The notes: generated from the letters alone by a model not told the origin. Shown: positions 1-8,366, numbered from the stretch's first letter. The stretch: 40,852 nt of DNA from UBA9676 sp036522155 (GCA_036522155.1 DATDGI010000094.1:1-40852); one strand, 5' to 3'. Numbers and translations: made by a program.

Positions 1-1
1 C

Positions 2-139
2 AAGGTGTTCGAGGCAGGAATGGTCACCAACCTCGAATGCCTCTTCGGAACGCTCCTCGTCGACACAATCATCTACGCTGAAGATGGCACCCGCGTCCTC
101 TCGACTGTCCCTCGCGAACTGCTCGTGGCGACCCCTTGA
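2..139 (+). CDS. C-terminal end of a protein, possibly M24 metallopeptidase-like (partial)
   Basis: An open frame enters from the left edge and stops with TGA at 137-139, leaving 45 residues. The tail contains an E-x-G-M-V-x-N-L-E pattern followed by an acidic-glycine turn (YAEDGTRVLS) and a PREL-type ending. In Xaa-Pro peptidase/creatinase-fold (M24) proteins the last catalytic strands carry a similar 'E-P-G-M-V ... E-D-T ... T-E-D-G ... V-L-T' layout, so that family is my best guess, but the metal-binding glutamate pattern is not complete here. Codon use is normal for this genome, with G/C at most third positions. The gene is convergent with the hydrolase ending at 347; the 207 bases between them show no further gene. 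The assignment is tentative; only the presence of a real C-terminus is reasonably safe. Confidence 0.5.
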   Translation, partial: KVFEAGMVTNLECLFGTLLVDTIIYAEDGTRVLSTVPRELLVATP

Positions 140-346
140 CCAGACGCTGGCCGCCCTCATTACCGGCAATTATTTGGGCAAGGCTGCCGCGCCTTCGGCC
201 TACTCGGTTGGGTCAGTCGAAGCACCCCTAATCGGCCGCGGCACGGGATCTATATCCCGTCGTTACGACTCGCTGCACAGAACGGGCCCTGATGCGGGCA
301 CGAGACACTGTCAGGCTGGCTCAGCCGACCGGCCGGACCCGATTGG

Positions 347-1150
347 TCAGGGTCGGTCTAGCTCGCGCAAGAAGGTCAGCATCTCGGCACTGACCTCGGC
401 CGGGTGGCTCACGTTCGAGGCGTGCGTGCCGCCTTCGATAACCGCGAGCCGCGCGGAACCGCCCAGTCCGCCGCACAGTTCCTCGGCCTTGGCTAGGGGG
501 ATCGCGGCGTCGGCTGTGCCATGCACGATCAGCGCCGGGCAGCCGATCTCGCCAAGCCGCCCGGTGATGTCGTCGCGGTCCATCAGGCAGCGGAACGCGG
601 GCGTGGCCTGCTCGAGGTCGGTGGCGGCCCACTTGGCGTACCAGTCATCCCACTGGCCGGGGCCCAAGATGATCGAGGAGACAAGCTCCTGGACGGGCCC
701 GGGACCCTGCTCACGCCAGACCTCATGCATGTGCTCGTAGGCCGGTGCCACCGCCGGGTCCTCCTGGCCTGCCTGGGTGCCGATCAGAATCAGCCCTTGC
801 ACGCGGCCAGGCGCGAGCAGCGCGGCGCGCAGGCTGACGAACCCGCCCTGGGACATTCCGCCGAGGACGGCGCCCTGGACGCCAACATGGTCGAGCAGCG
901 CCAGCAGGTCTAGCGCCGAATCCCAGTAGCTGAACGGTCCCCGCGCCGGAGTTCCGCCGTGGCCGCTTTGATCCCAGCCGTGGCCGCGCTGATCCCATGT
1001 CATCACCCGGAACTCCGGCGCCAGCGCCTGTACCTGAGGCGCGAACATCGACTGGTCCATCAGGAACCCGTGGCTGAGCACCACCACCGGCCCGTCGCCA
1101 CCAGTGTCGGCATAGCTGATCTCGGTCCCATTAAGGGCAGCATTCGGCAT
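347..1150 (-). CDS. alpha/beta-fold hydrolase
   Basis: A 267-residue alpha/beta hydrolase. The oxyanion-region motif VVVLSHGFLMDQ comes early. The nucleophile elbow is GGMSQGG (Ser near residue 103), the acid is probably Asp in LIVHGTADAAIP, and the histidine is in EGGTHASN near the end, so the triad looks complete. The length is normal for single-domain esterases, haloperoxidase-like or lactone hydrolases; the substrate cannot be told. I place the start at the ATG at 1150 because the family's first beta strand begins right after it (MPNAALNGTEISYAD). The open frame runs 85 codons further upstream, but that part is arginine- and proline-rich and has no family similarity. No strong Shine-Dalgarno precedes it. 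It stands alone, convergent with the partial gene at the left edge. Confidence 0.88.
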   Translation of the reverse strand: MPNAALNGTEISYADTGGDGPVVVLSHGFLMDQSMFAPQVQALAPEFRVMTWDQRGHGWDQSGHGGTPARGPFSYWDSALDLLALLDHVGVQGAVLGGMSQGGFVSLRAALLAPGRVQGLILIGTQAGQEDPAVAPAYEHMHEVWREQGPGPVQELVSSIILGPGQWDDWYAKWAATDLEQATPAFRCLMDRDDITGRLGEIGCPALIVHGTADAAIPLAKAEELCGGLGGSARLAVIEGGTHASNVSHPAEVSAEMLTFLRELDRP

Positions 1151-1512
1151 ACGCCGGAAGCTACTGCACCTGCGCGTCGCCCGGAAGTGCCCGGCTGGCA
1201 GGCTCGGCCACCTGCGGGCGCTCGCAGGCGGCGCTGGATGCTCCTCCCCCGGACGCTGCAATCGCCACCGCAAACGTGCCGCCCTACCGCCAGAATGCGC
1301 CGGTGCCGCATGAAGCAGGTCACATGGCGTGGCCGGGGACGTGCAGAACAACGGGATCTGCGTGACCTCGACGCGGGCTGCCCGGCTAGCTGTGGCCTCA
1401 GGCAAGACGCAAAATCAACCTGCTCGCTCCCCGCTTGGCTCCGAGGGGCCTGGCCGCAGCCACGATCCCCGATGTGAGTGAAGCCCAAGTAAGTCAATCC
1501 ATAACGCTGAGA
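1151..1512. other. gene-free stretch
   Basis: The region lies between the hydrolase start and the end of the large orphan membrane protein gene. Several long frames cross it, but they have no start signals or family similarity and shadow each other. Base composition shifts toward A/T around 1490-1520, where the orphan gene begins. I see no tRNA, repeat or clear hairpin. Confidence 0.4.
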
Positions 1513-3489
1513 TTAACTTAGCCTTCGCCGCCATCTGCGCTTGCCCCGGACGAAGCGATATACAACGATAAGGAAAACCAGCAGCACGGATCCACCAATA
1601 ACTGAAAGCCGGAAATACCACATTGATCCGACCTTGGGTACAGCAAGCGCAGCTAGAGCTATTAGCACTATGGCCAATATAGCGCCAATGATGGTTACCT
1701 CGACCGTTTCCCGCTCTGTCCGGATGCGTTCGTTCACCTCGGTATGGCGAGCCAGGAGGTCGACCCGTTCGCGTATTCCTTTGTACTGCTCGTCAATGCC
1801 GAGGCTCTTCCTGATGTTCCTGAAGAATCTCGTGAATATCAGCCACGTGCTATCTAGGTCGTACATCTCTTCCAGTTCCAGGGTGAACTGGTAGGCGGTG
1901 TCGGCAAGCTGTGCCACCGGCAATGGCAGGGCTATTTCACGTCCCAGTTCCAGCATGGCCTCGGTGGCGCTAGCCGCGGCTATCACCATATGACCAATCC
2001 AGCCAAATATATAAAGCAGTGAGGATGAGGAGCGGGGGAAGTGCTCGTTGGATATTCCCATCATGGTGAGGAGGCACCGCCGCCGCGGGACCCGCCACGT
2101 CATGAAGTCAACGTCAATACAAGAAACATCGTCTACGCGATCGCTTTGGCGAGGCGGAGGGCCCGGCGAGGACAGCATTGTAAGGGTGTTTCTTGCCCAC
2201 GCTGGAAAATCAGTCAGCCAATTCGCGGAGTGGTCCGGCAAGGGACTCGATGCCCGGCGGCCAATCCGCTGCCCGCCGGATACTGCCCCTTTGCCTCGGC
2301 CGCGGGACGGGACCGGCCACAGCCGCCCATCCCTGTCTTCAAGGCGGTCCAGCCCCTGACCCATAACCGCAACCGACCAGATGGCGGTCTGGCGTAGAGA
2401 TCGCAGCACGGCATCTGACAACCTGCGTTTGTGCAGGCTCGCCCTGGCATCCCATTTCCCTACCGCATCCGCCGCCAAGCTGGAGCACAACTCGATCCAC
2501 TGGCGGGGCGTGGCTTGCCAGCCATCTATCATTGGCTGCATTTCCGGGATGACACCTGGGCGGCGGTCTATACCCATCAGTGCCGTCACGTATTCCTTGA
2601 ATGGGGAATCTTCAAGATATAGCAAGCTCTTGCCATAAGGACGGATGCCAGTACTCCCACCTTCGAGTGATCGCGTCAGAAATTCGACTTCGCGAGAACC
2701 GTCGCATATTAGCGGGCGGGGGCTCAGGCGCCCGCCTTTATCGTGTTGCACCGGGACAAAGATAACGGTGATTCCGATAGTATGGCGCCACGCAAGCTGA
2801 TTGGGGCGGCGAACCATCGTGACAAGGGGCAAGATGACCAGTGGGCCGACCTTGTTCGGGCTGCTAGCTGCAGTTGACAAGAGGCCGCCAGGTAGCCAGA
2901 TGTGATAGATACGCTCACTAAGATTTGACGCATATATTGCACTGCGGCGCTGGGCATAGAGCCATGCGAAGAAATTTCGCAACTGGTCGCACGGTGCTAT
3001 CTCCGCCAAGTGTCCCTGAACGTCTTTGTGCCTGACGATGCGATCGTTGTAATCACTGGAGTTGGTCTCTTCCAGTGCGCGCTGAAGCCGGACATATGTG
3101 CGTGCCAAGGTCGGCTCGGGCTGCCGACCAGGCCAGTCCAAGGCGTCAGGGAAGCCAGGACCATCCAGGGGTTCAGGGCCATCGGACTCGCTTGGAAAAA
3201 ATATAGTAGGCATGCCGACCGGCTGATGTCGGGACCATTCGCCGAGCCAGGTATGTGGCAAGCGACTGCTCTGCTGGCCAGCACCCAGACCTTCGAGCAG
3301 GAACTGCTTACCAGGGCTGAAAGCGTTTTGGAGCCCTCTACTGATGGCATGCACATCTGCTCTGTTCAGTTCGATAAAGCGCTGTCGCCCGATGCCATGC
3401 CGGAACCTTCCGACGTGAAGGCCACAACTCACTTGGACGATGCCGAAGGCCTGAGAGTCCGGGCTGCTGGACTTGCTACCTGATATCAC
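1513..3489 (-). CDS. orphan membrane-anchored protein with C-terminal double transmembrane hairpin
   Basis: A protein of about 658 residues that I do not recognise. The first ~500 residues are soluble-looking and lack a known motif. A hydrophobic patch (YIFGWIGHMVIAAASATEA) follows. Near the end is a charged, probably coiled-coil stretch (RERVDLLARHTEVNERI), then two membrane helices (about residues 600-617 and 628-646) joined by a short loop, then a very basic tail. This coiled coil plus two closely spaced helices resembles CorA-type channel ends, but there is no Gly-Met-Asn loop motif, so the relation is only architectural. I chose the GTG at 3489 because a G-rich ribosome-binding tract lies just upstream; a TTG at 3516 is the longest alternative. 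Base composition is clearly less GC-rich than its neighbours, and a decayed transposase lies upstream, which suggests horizontal transfer. Confidence 0.7.
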   Translation of the reverse strand: MISGSKSSSPDSQAFGIVQVSCGLHVGRFRHGIGRQRFIELNRADVHAISRGLQNAFSPGKQFLLEGLGAGQQSSRLPHTWLGEWSRHQPVGMPTIFFPSESDGPEPLDGPGFPDALDWPGRQPEPTLARTYVRLQRALEETNSSDYNDRIVRHKDVQGHLAEIAPCDQLRNFFAWLYAQRRSAIYASNLSERIYHIWLPGGLLSTAASSPNKVGPLVILPLVTMVRRPNQLAWRHTIGITVIFVPVQHDKGGRLSPRPLICDGSREVEFLTRSLEGGSTGIRPYGKSLLYLEDSPFKEYVTALMGIDRRPGVIPEMQPMIDGWQATPRQWIELCSSLAADAVGKWDARASLHKRRLSDAVLRSLRQTAIWSVAVMGQGLDRLEDRDGRLWPVPSRGRGKGAVSGGQRIGRRASSPLPDHSANWLTDFPAWARNTLTMLSSPGPPPRQSDRVDDVSCIDVDFMTWRVPRRRCLLTMMGISNEHFPRSSSSLLYIFGWIGHMVIAAASATEAMLELGREIALPLPVAQLADTAYQFTLELEEMYDLDSTWLIFTRFFRNIRKSLGIDEQYKGIRERVDLLARHTEVNERIRTERETVEVTIIGAILAIVLIALAALAVPKVGSMWYFRLSVIGGSVLLVFLIVVYRFVRGKRRWRRRLS

Positions 3490-3610
3490 GAACCCCCCCA
3501 GCCACTCGCTTCGCAATATATTAGCTGATTACCGCCATAACTACTACATAACGAAGTAGGCCGCATACGGATGATCTTCACCATTGACCTGCTCAGCGGG
3601 CCGATGGTGA

Positions 3611-3935
3611 CTATGCCGTAAGCCGAGAAGGGGTGGCTCCTCCTTTGGAGTTGCTGACGGCGCGGCCAGCAGCCCATGCAGCATCGGAGAGGTACCGGCG
3701 TTCGCTGACTTGCCATTCGCCACAGGCTCGGCTAGGACGGCCCCTGCCAGGCGCAGAGGGCCTCCAGGTTGGGGAAGAGGCCAGCAATGTCAGTACGGCG
3801 CTTAGTTTCCTTGTTCAGCCGCTCCAATGAATCCGTGGACCAGATCTTCTTGTGGTCACTGGCCGGGAAAGGCAAAAAGGCGGTCATGTCCCCGGCGGCG
3901 CCGCGGAGCATCCCCTCGACGCTGGGGAACTGGCG
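3611..3935 (-). pseudogene. decayed IS256-family (mutator-type) transposase, C-terminal part
   Basis: Reading the minus strand gives a clear IS256-type C-terminus: VEGMLRGAAGDMTAF, then KIWSTDSLERLNKETKRR, then FPN. This is the family's 'W-S-T-N-P-L-E-R-x-N-K-E-I-K-R-R ... G-I-F-P-N' block. The frame stops at 3732, but other frames continue the protein: LAGAVLAE just downstream, then EWQVSERRYLSDA at about 3678-3718, ending at a TAG at 3611-3613. At least two frameshifts are therefore present, and the N-terminal two thirds with the DDE residues are absent. I could not find terminal inverted repeats or a target duplication. It sits just upstream of the orphan membrane gene at 1513-3489. Confidence 0.85.
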
Positions 3936-4108
3936 ACCGAACATAGTGTCGGCGGCAGCCAGCCAGCCCCGAACCCGCCTGCATGTATACATGCCCGTCT
4001 GTCCGGCTATGGCAACGCCCTCATTTGCCGCCGGTAGCGCGGCGGGCCGGTGTCAGAGGCTTCATGCATGCTGGCGGCGACACATTGCCGGCCCTGAGGG
4101 GGAGACCC

Positions 4109-4552
4109 ATGGCCGTCTGCTTCCAGCTGGTGATCGACTGCGCTGACCCTGAGCCGCTCGCGCGCTTCTGGGCCGCCGCACTGGGATACGAGCTTGAGCC
4201 GCCTCCAGATGGCTTCGCCAGCTGGGATGCGTACTGGCGCGACGTCGGGGTGCCCGAGGATGAGCTGGGCACCGGCGCGGACTGCATCGTCGATCCCGGC
4301 GGTCGCGGGCCTCGGATTTGGTTCCAGGTGGTAGCCGAGCGCAAAGCGGTCAAGAACCGGCTGCACCTCGATATCGGCGTCAGCGGCGGCCGCGCGGTGC
4401 CGATCGAGACCCGCAGGCAGCGCGTCAACGCGGAGGCGGGCCGCCTGGCCGATCTCGGTGCCGTGCTCGTCCGCGTCCTGAGCACCGAAGGCCTCGACCA
4501 CTACGCAGTCGCGATGAAAGACCCTGAGGGCAACGAGTTCGACATCAACTGA
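4109..4552 (+). CDS. VOC / glyoxalase-like domain protein
   Basis: A 147-residue protein of the vicinal-oxygen-chelate superfamily, glyoxalase-like subtype. The opening FQLVIDCADPEPLARFWAAA and LGYE turn are the classic first beta-alpha unit; KNRLHLDIGV is the start of the second repeat, and KDPEGNEFDIN is the typical end. Family members bind a metal and act as glyoxalases, dioxygenases, isomerases or resistance proteins; nothing identifies the substrate here. The ATG at 4109 is preceded by GGGGGA at good spacing, so the longer upstream reading is rejected. It is convergent with a second VOC gene ending at 4667, with a hairpin between them. The two share the DPEGNEF end and are likely distant paralogues. 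Confidence 0.88.
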   Translation: MAVCFQLVIDCADPEPLARFWAAALGYELEPPPDGFASWDAYWRDVGVPEDELGTGADCIVDPGGRGPRIWFQVVAERKAVKNRLHLDIGVSGGRAVPIETRRQRVNAEAGRLADLGAVLVRVLSTEGLDHYAVAMKDPEGNEFDIN

Positions 4553-4600
4553 CGGGCCGCCGCTGCCCCGCCGACTCGTCTATCTGCCAGCGATCCCGCA

Positions 4601-4622
4601 CCGACGTCCCCAGGAACGTCGG
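4601..4622. terminator. hairpin between convergent VOC genes
   Basis: A perfect 7-base stem (CCGACGT / ACGTCGG) with an 8-base loop lies between two convergent genes, 48 bases after the first stop and 45 after the other. There is no clear T-tract, as is common in high-GC actinobacteria. It could act as a bidirectional terminator. Confidence 0.5.
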
Positions 4623-4666
4623 CTCGTGCCGCGGACAGGACGATGTTTGCGTATGAGCACCGAGCC

Positions 4667-5038
4667 TTACCGGATGAGCGTTTCCTTCGGGCGTATCACG
4701 CAGAACTCGTTTCCCTCCGGGTCGGCCAGGACAGTCCAGGACTCTGCGCGGGTCTGCCCAATGTCGACCCGGTGCGCCCCGAGCGCGAGAAGCCGCTTAA
4801 TCTCCTGGTCACGGTCCCCAGCGCTGCTGGTGAGGTCGAGGTGCACGCGGTTCTTGACGATCTTTGCGCCGGTGACCGGCATGAAGCACATGCCGACGGG
4901 CGCATTCTCGTCGGTCCCGATGACGATCTCGCGCTCACGTTCGGAGAGAACCTTCCAGCCGAGTGCCTGCGTCCAGAACCGCGCCAGCCTGGGCAGGTCG
5001 TGAGCGTCAACGACGATGTGATGGAGTCGGACAGGCAT
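4667..5038 (-). CDS. VOC / glyoxalase-like domain protein
   Basis: A 123-residue VOC protein. The N-terminus VRLHHIVVDAHDLPRLARFW is the first beta-alpha unit, GMCFMPVTGAKIVKNRVHLD links to the second repeat, and LADPEGNEFCVI is the family-typical last strand. It is shorter than its convergent neighbour because it lacks the insert after the first repeat. I chose the ATG at 5038, which puts the conserved fold at residue 3; a GTG at 5059 would add seven residues. No strong Shine-Dalgarno is visible for either. The function is unknown beyond the metal-binding superfamily; candidates are glyoxalase, bleomycin-type resistance or a small-molecule isomerase. Confidence 0.88.
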   Translation of the reverse strand: MPVRLHHIVVDAHDLPRLARFWTQALGWKVLSEREREIVIGTDENAPVGMCFMPVTGAKIVKNRVHLDLTSSAGDRDQEIKRLLALGAHRVDIGQTRAESWTVLADPEGNEFCVIRPKETLIR

Positions 5039-5215
5039 GCCGTCAGTATGCGCAGGCACGTCGGACCAATCGGACGGAACCCGCCCGCTTCTGGCGCTGA
5101 TAGGGCTGACGAAAGCGTCCCACCTGTCTGCGAGAGCCTGCCGGAGCCGCGCTGGAGCCAGGACTGAGGTGAGACGGCGTACCCAGCTTGCCCGCGAGGG
5201 GGGCAGACCTGGGAC

Positions 5216-5425
5216 TTAGTGCTCCTGTTCGTATTTGAACGAGAGCTGCAGCTTGGTCCGGTAGGTGATCGTCCCGCCCTCGTCCAGGTGAATGTCCTGC
5301 TTGACGACCTCGGCCACCCGAAGATCGCGGAGCGTCCCGGCCGCAGTCCTGACCGCCTCTGCCGCCGCATCTTCCCATGAAGTGCCGCTCGTCCCGATGA
5401 CCTCGATCACTCTGTACACGCTCAT
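5216..5425 (-). CDS. dodecin family protein
   Basis: A 69-residue protein of dodecin size and sequence. It opens MSVYRVIEVIGTS, then SWEDAAAEAVRTAA is the single helix, and VKQDIHLDEG plus ITYRTKLQLSFKYE are the last two strands of the beta-alpha-beta-beta fold. Dodecins form hollow dodecamers that bind flavin or coenzyme A and act as a cytosolic flavin buffer. The start is fixed by a strong ribosome-binding site (GGAAGGAGAG) just upstream of the ATG at 5425; the open frame extends much further but without protein-like content. It appears to be a single-gene unit, with about 280 bases between it and the membrane gene upstream. Confidence 0.92.
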   Translation of the reverse strand: MSVYRVIEVIGTSGTSWEDAAAEAVRTAAGTLRDLRVAEVVKQDIHLDEGGTITYRTKLQLSFKYEQEH

Positions 5426-5705
5426 GGCACTCTCCTTCCGGCGGCTGCCGGCCCAGGCGCCGCAGCCCGGCGGCCCACATCCGGCCTGGGGCTGGCCCGA
5501 GCCAGGAAGTGCCTCTTCTGCCGCCAGGCTGAGCCTGGCACCTGGCCCAGGCGGCGTCCAGGACCGTTGCGATGCAGACCGGCCGCGCTGCTCAGCCATC
5601 ATCACGACGGAGCGCACAATGCGCGGGGAGGTCTGGCGCGGCCCGGCTGCTGACGGCCGCCAGGGCCCCGGCGCCCGGTCTCTCAGGGGCCGGGCAGCGG
5701 CCGGG

Positions 5706-6869
5706 TCAGGGAACGCCGGCTGGGACCTTGTCGGGCTGACCTGGTGCCGCTGCGGGCTCATCCGCGGGAGCCGGGGATCCCGGGCCTAGCGGGAGTTCAT
5801 GCAGGTAGCCCCGCAAAATGGCAGGCTGGCGATGGTCATCGGCACACCGGCCGCCATCGGGGGGCGGCGGCCCGGGCTCGGGTGCGCCACCGCCACCGCC
5901 ACCGCCTGGCCGCCCGCCGGGGCGGCCCGCCGCGATGAGCGCGCCCCAAGCGCCGAGGCCGGCGCCGAACAGCGGGAAGCAGATGAGTGCGAGGAGGTAC
6001 CCGGCCAAGGTGTCGGCGAGGCCCATCTCGAACTGGGCCACTGCCGGGTTGTACATGCTCGGGCGCGGGGTATGCGGGACCCCGAGGGTCCAGCCGGGGG
6101 AATGTGAGTTGGAGAAGACCCACAGAAGCGGCTTGACCATGTGCGGCAGCAGGGCGACCGAACCTGTGCTCAGAACGGAGAAAAGCAGCGCGGCGACGGT
6201 GCCAGCGCACAGCCCGGCTGCCAGACCCTGCCGGGCGCGGGTGTCGGCCAGCGGCAGCTGCCGACGCCGGTGCACGACCCGCCGCGCAGCGGCCAGCCCG
6301 GCCGCAATAGCCACGCCCAGCGCCAGCGCCAACGCGAGCGTCCGTGCCAGGCCGTACACGTCCGCCAGCCAGCCAGCGGCCAGGTGCGGCCGCCTGCCCA
6401 CCGGCGGCAGCGCATACATCAGCAGCCCGGCCACAATGCCAGCCCCGGCGCCGATGGCCAGGGCCACCGGGCTGAACGGCGGCCGCCGTGCCGTCACCGC
6501 CAGGAGCCCGGCTACATAGGCCGCGATTACCACCAGGAAAACAACCTCGCCGGCCCAAGCGCCCGCCAGCCAGGCACGCCCAGAATGCGCGGCGTATTCA
6601 GACCGCTCCACCTCAGCCTTGACCAAGACCAAGGTGAACACCACCGCGTAACCCCCGGCACGCACGATGCGTGCGAGCCAGCTGTCGCCGACCGGGCCGA
6701 CGACCCTGCGGATGAGCCACGGCAGCCCCGCCAGCGTCATCACGGCCGCTACCACGTCGACCCTGTTAATCAACGTCGCCGGATCGGCCGGCCTGCCCGG
6801 CCATCCGGCCCAGACCAGGCCCACGGTTGCGGCCAGGAACACCAGACAAGACACGATCCTGCGAGGCAT
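5706..6869 (-). CDS. multi-pass membrane protein with Gly/Pro-rich C-terminal tail
   Basis: A 387-residue integral membrane protein of unknown function. An N-terminal helix (VSCLVFLAATVGLVWAGW) is followed by about seven more hydrophobic segments, the last around residues 290-310. The final 70 residues are glycine- and proline-rich (a run of G, then PPPPDGG) and probably extend disordered into the cytoplasm. A conserved-looking extracytoplasmic stretch (FSNSHSPGWTLGVPHTPRPS) lies before the last helices. The ATG at 6869 has a GAGGGAGG ribosome-binding site. No transport or enzymatic motif is visible. There is no operon partner: the dodecin start is 280 bases downstream. Confidence 0.75.
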   Translation of the reverse strand: MPRRIVSCLVFLAATVGLVWAGWPGRPADPATLINRVDVVAAVMTLAGLPWLIRRVVGPVGDSWLARIVRAGGYAVVFTLVLVKAEVERSEYAAHSGRAWLAGAWAGEVVFLVVIAAYVAGLLAVTARRPPFSPVALAIGAGAGIVAGLLMYALPPVGRRPHLAAGWLADVYGLARTLALALALGVAIAAGLAAARRVVHRRRQLPLADTRARQGLAAGLCAGTVAALLFSVLSTGSVALLPHMVKPLLWVFSNSHSPGWTLGVPHTPRPSMYNPAVAQFEMGLADTLAGYLLALICFPLFGAGLGAWGALIAAGRPGGRPGGGGGGGAPEPGPPPPDGGRCADDHRQPAILRGYLHELPLGPGSPAPADEPAAAPGQPDKVPAGVP

Positions 6870-7189
6870 CCGGAACCTCCCTCGCCCGCAGCGGCCACCT
6901 GCTCACAGCCAGGCTAACCGCGGCTGCCAAACCCGCACCTGACAGCTGGGCCACAACAACCGCGATAGCCGGCCCACCAGAGGCAACCGGCCCTGATGGC
7001 CGGCACCCGTCGTGAGGCCCCGCTGCCCGCGCGGGCATGACCCAGCCCGCTCTCTCCCGCCTGGAAGCAGGACTGCGCAGTCGCGGTGTCGCGGCTACTG
7101 ATCCGCAACCTGACCTGATCATGTGGAGGGGCCGTCGGAGGGCTCGCCGTGTGCAGGTTCCGCTGGATACCACGGCCGCAATGAAATCC
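6870..7189. other. intergenic stretch with one regulator remnant
   Basis: This lies between the membrane protein start and the SRPBCC stop. Apart from the short XRE-type remnant at 7016-7075 I see no gene. The hairpin-like GCCCGCGCGGGC lies at 7025-7036 just before the remnant. Confidence 0.4.
7016..7075 (+). pseudogene. fragment of an XRE-type helix-turn-helix protein
   Basis: Directly after a TGA, this frame reads AARAGMTQPALSRLEAGL. That is the recognition-helix region of Cro/C1-type antitoxin and regulator proteins (the common form is 'L-A-A-R-A-G-M-T-Q-P-A-L-S-R-L-E-A-G'). The sequence before and after does not continue the family, so only about 20 codons of a former gene remain. A chance match is possible because the fragment is short. 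Confidence 0.35.
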
Positions 7190-7672
7190 TCAAGGGCGGC
7201 CGGGGGAAAGGTAGGAGCCGAGTTGGTCGAGAAGTCCCCTAGTGCCTTCTTCGCGGCCTTCGGGACTGTCCAGGCCGTCAAAGTGGACACCCTGTTCGGT
7301 GTAGGTCAGGTAAGTCTGGCCGCCGTCGGGCTCCAGCGCGATCGTGGTCAGGGAAGTGGACATGTGCTGCCCGTCGGCCCACATGTCGTAGGTGAACACG
7401 ATGCGCCGCTGGTCGACGATGTCGGTGTAGGTGGAGTGGAACCGTGACCGAGGGCCGCCGTGCCACTGGCCGTCCTCGATGCCGTGCCCGCCGACGCGGA
7501 ACTCGTGGGACTTCTCGCGGGCCTGGAACACCTCACCGGCGGTGAACCACTGGTCGCGTGCGTCGTTGTCCGATAGCGCGTGCCAGATCGCGGTGACGGG
7601 CACCGGGTAGGTGCGCTCGATCACGAAGGTGGCGTGGATCTGGCTGCGCTCGGTGTCGTCCACGTCAGTCAC
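7190..7672 (-). CDS. SRPBCC domain protein (AHSA1/Aha1 C-terminal type)
   Basis: A 160-residue START/SRPBCC-fold protein. The ERTYPVPVTAIWHALSD beginning and the DQWFTAGE turn form the first strand-helix unit of the AHSA1 family; the ending EGTRGLLDQLGSYL is the long C-terminal helix. In actinobacteria such proteins are routinely paired with an ArsR-type regulator, as here. They bind hydrophobic small molecules, but the ligand is not known. The start is a GTG at 7672 with AAGGAG a few bases upstream, and it overlaps the stop of the ArsR gene by 8 bases, so the two are translationally coupled and share the promoter at 8038-8066. Confidence 0.9.
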   Translation of the reverse strand: MTDVDDTERSQIHATFVIERTYPVPVTAIWHALSDNDARDQWFTAGEVFQAREKSHEFRVGGHGIEDGQWHGGPRSRFHSTYTDIVDQRRIVFTYDMWADGQHMSTSLTTIALEPDGGQTYLTYTEQGVHFDGLDSPEGREEGTRGLLDQLGSYLSPGRP

Positions 7673-8018
7673 TCCTTGCAGTGGTGCTTGGGTCGTCGTC
7701 TGTGCTGGTGGGGGGCCTGGTTAGGAACGAGCCGAGGCGGTCCAGGCGGCGTTCAGCGGGCAGCTTCTGGCGGTTGATCCAGTTCACGGCCGGCGTCAGG
7801 GCTCCCGGGATCAGCTGGTAAGTGCGGACCCGCCCCTCTTTGTGCGAGGTGACCAGACCGGCCTTTGCCAGCACGCCGAGGTGCTGGGTAACCGTGGGGA
7901 GCGCCATCGCAAACGGCTTGGCGAGCTCGCTCACGGAGGCAGGGCCGCGGGACAGCCGCTCCACCATGGCGCGCCGACTGCTGTCGCCGAGCGCATGGAA
8001 TACCTCGTCGAGGCCCAT
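7665..8018 (-). CDS. ArsR-family winged-helix regulator
   Basis: A 117-residue winged-helix repressor. FHALGDSSRRAMVERLSRGP is the first helix pair, VSELAKPFAMALPTVTQHLG the recognition motif, and AGLVTSHKEGRVRTYQL the wing. There is no CxC metal site, so it belongs to the group paired with SRPBCC effectors rather than to metal sensors. I choose the ATG at 8018 over the GTG at 8030. The paralogous module at 9162 has its ATG at the equivalent distance from its promoter, and the GTG lies inside the operator and almost at the predicted transcription start. It probably represses itself and the coupled SRPBCC gene. Confidence 0.9.
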   Translation of the reverse strand: MGLDEVFHALGDSSRRAMVERLSRGPASVSELAKPFAMALPTVTQHLGVLAKAGLVTSHKEGRVRTYQLIPGALTPAVNWINRQKLPAERRLDRLGSFLTRPPTSTDDDPSTTARSD

Positions 8019-8024
8019 ATGTTG

Positions 8025-8066
8025 AGGCACTTACCTGAAAATTGCGGATGCCGCTCACCCTGTCAA
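8025..8066 (-). promoter_or_regulatory. sigma70-type promoter with ArsR operator
   Basis: On the minus strand TTGACA (8061-8066) and AATTTT (8038-8043) are 17 bases apart. Next to the -10 lies the imperfect palindrome AGGTAAGTGCCT (8025-8036). The same layout, including the bases GAGCGGCAT in the spacer, occurs at 9167-9210, which supports both as real control regions. Confidence 0.7.
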
Positions 8067-8167
8067 GGGTGCGCCGCCGACGAGGCTCTGGACTGGCCGA
8101 CAAGGTAAGGACCGGCCATGGCAAGCTCGGCCGACACAACGTCTGGCGCTGCTGCCGACGGGAGCCC

Positions 8168-8203
8168 GCTGCCGTTCCGGTTAGCGCTGCCGTTCCGGTT
8201 AGC
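8168..8203. repeat. 18-base tandem duplication
   Basis: GCTGCCGTTCCGGTTAGC occurs twice in perfect tandem (8168-8185 and 8186-8203) in the 345-base stretch between the ArsR promoter and the DHFR-like gene end. There is no gene in this stretch other than the repeat and the terminator at 8338-8366. It is likely a slippage product. Confidence 0.85.
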
Positions 8204-8337
8204 AATGCCCGGCCGCGACCCCGGCGAGCCCGCGGAGGCGGCTGACGTGGGCCTGGTAGCCCAGCGAGCCACGCGGAGGCCGGGCCGCCGGCGACGGCCA
8301 CTGAGCGGGTGCCAGCGGCGAACCCCTCGATACCGCA

Positions 8338-8366
8338 CCTCGCCGGTGGCAACGCCACCGGTGAGG
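8338..8366 (-). terminator. hairpin after the DHFR-like gene
   Basis: CCTC-G-CCGGTGGC, loop AAC, then GCCACCGG-T-GAGG: 12 paired bases with one mismatch, about 45 bases past the stop of the DHFR-like gene. There is no T-tract. The stem strength and position support a terminator. Confidence 0.6.

Noticed and set aside
5836..6558. Minus-strand 240-codon frame within the membrane protein
   Set aside because: It is out of register with the hydrophobic frame that has the strong ribosome-binding site, and is Arg/Gly-rich.
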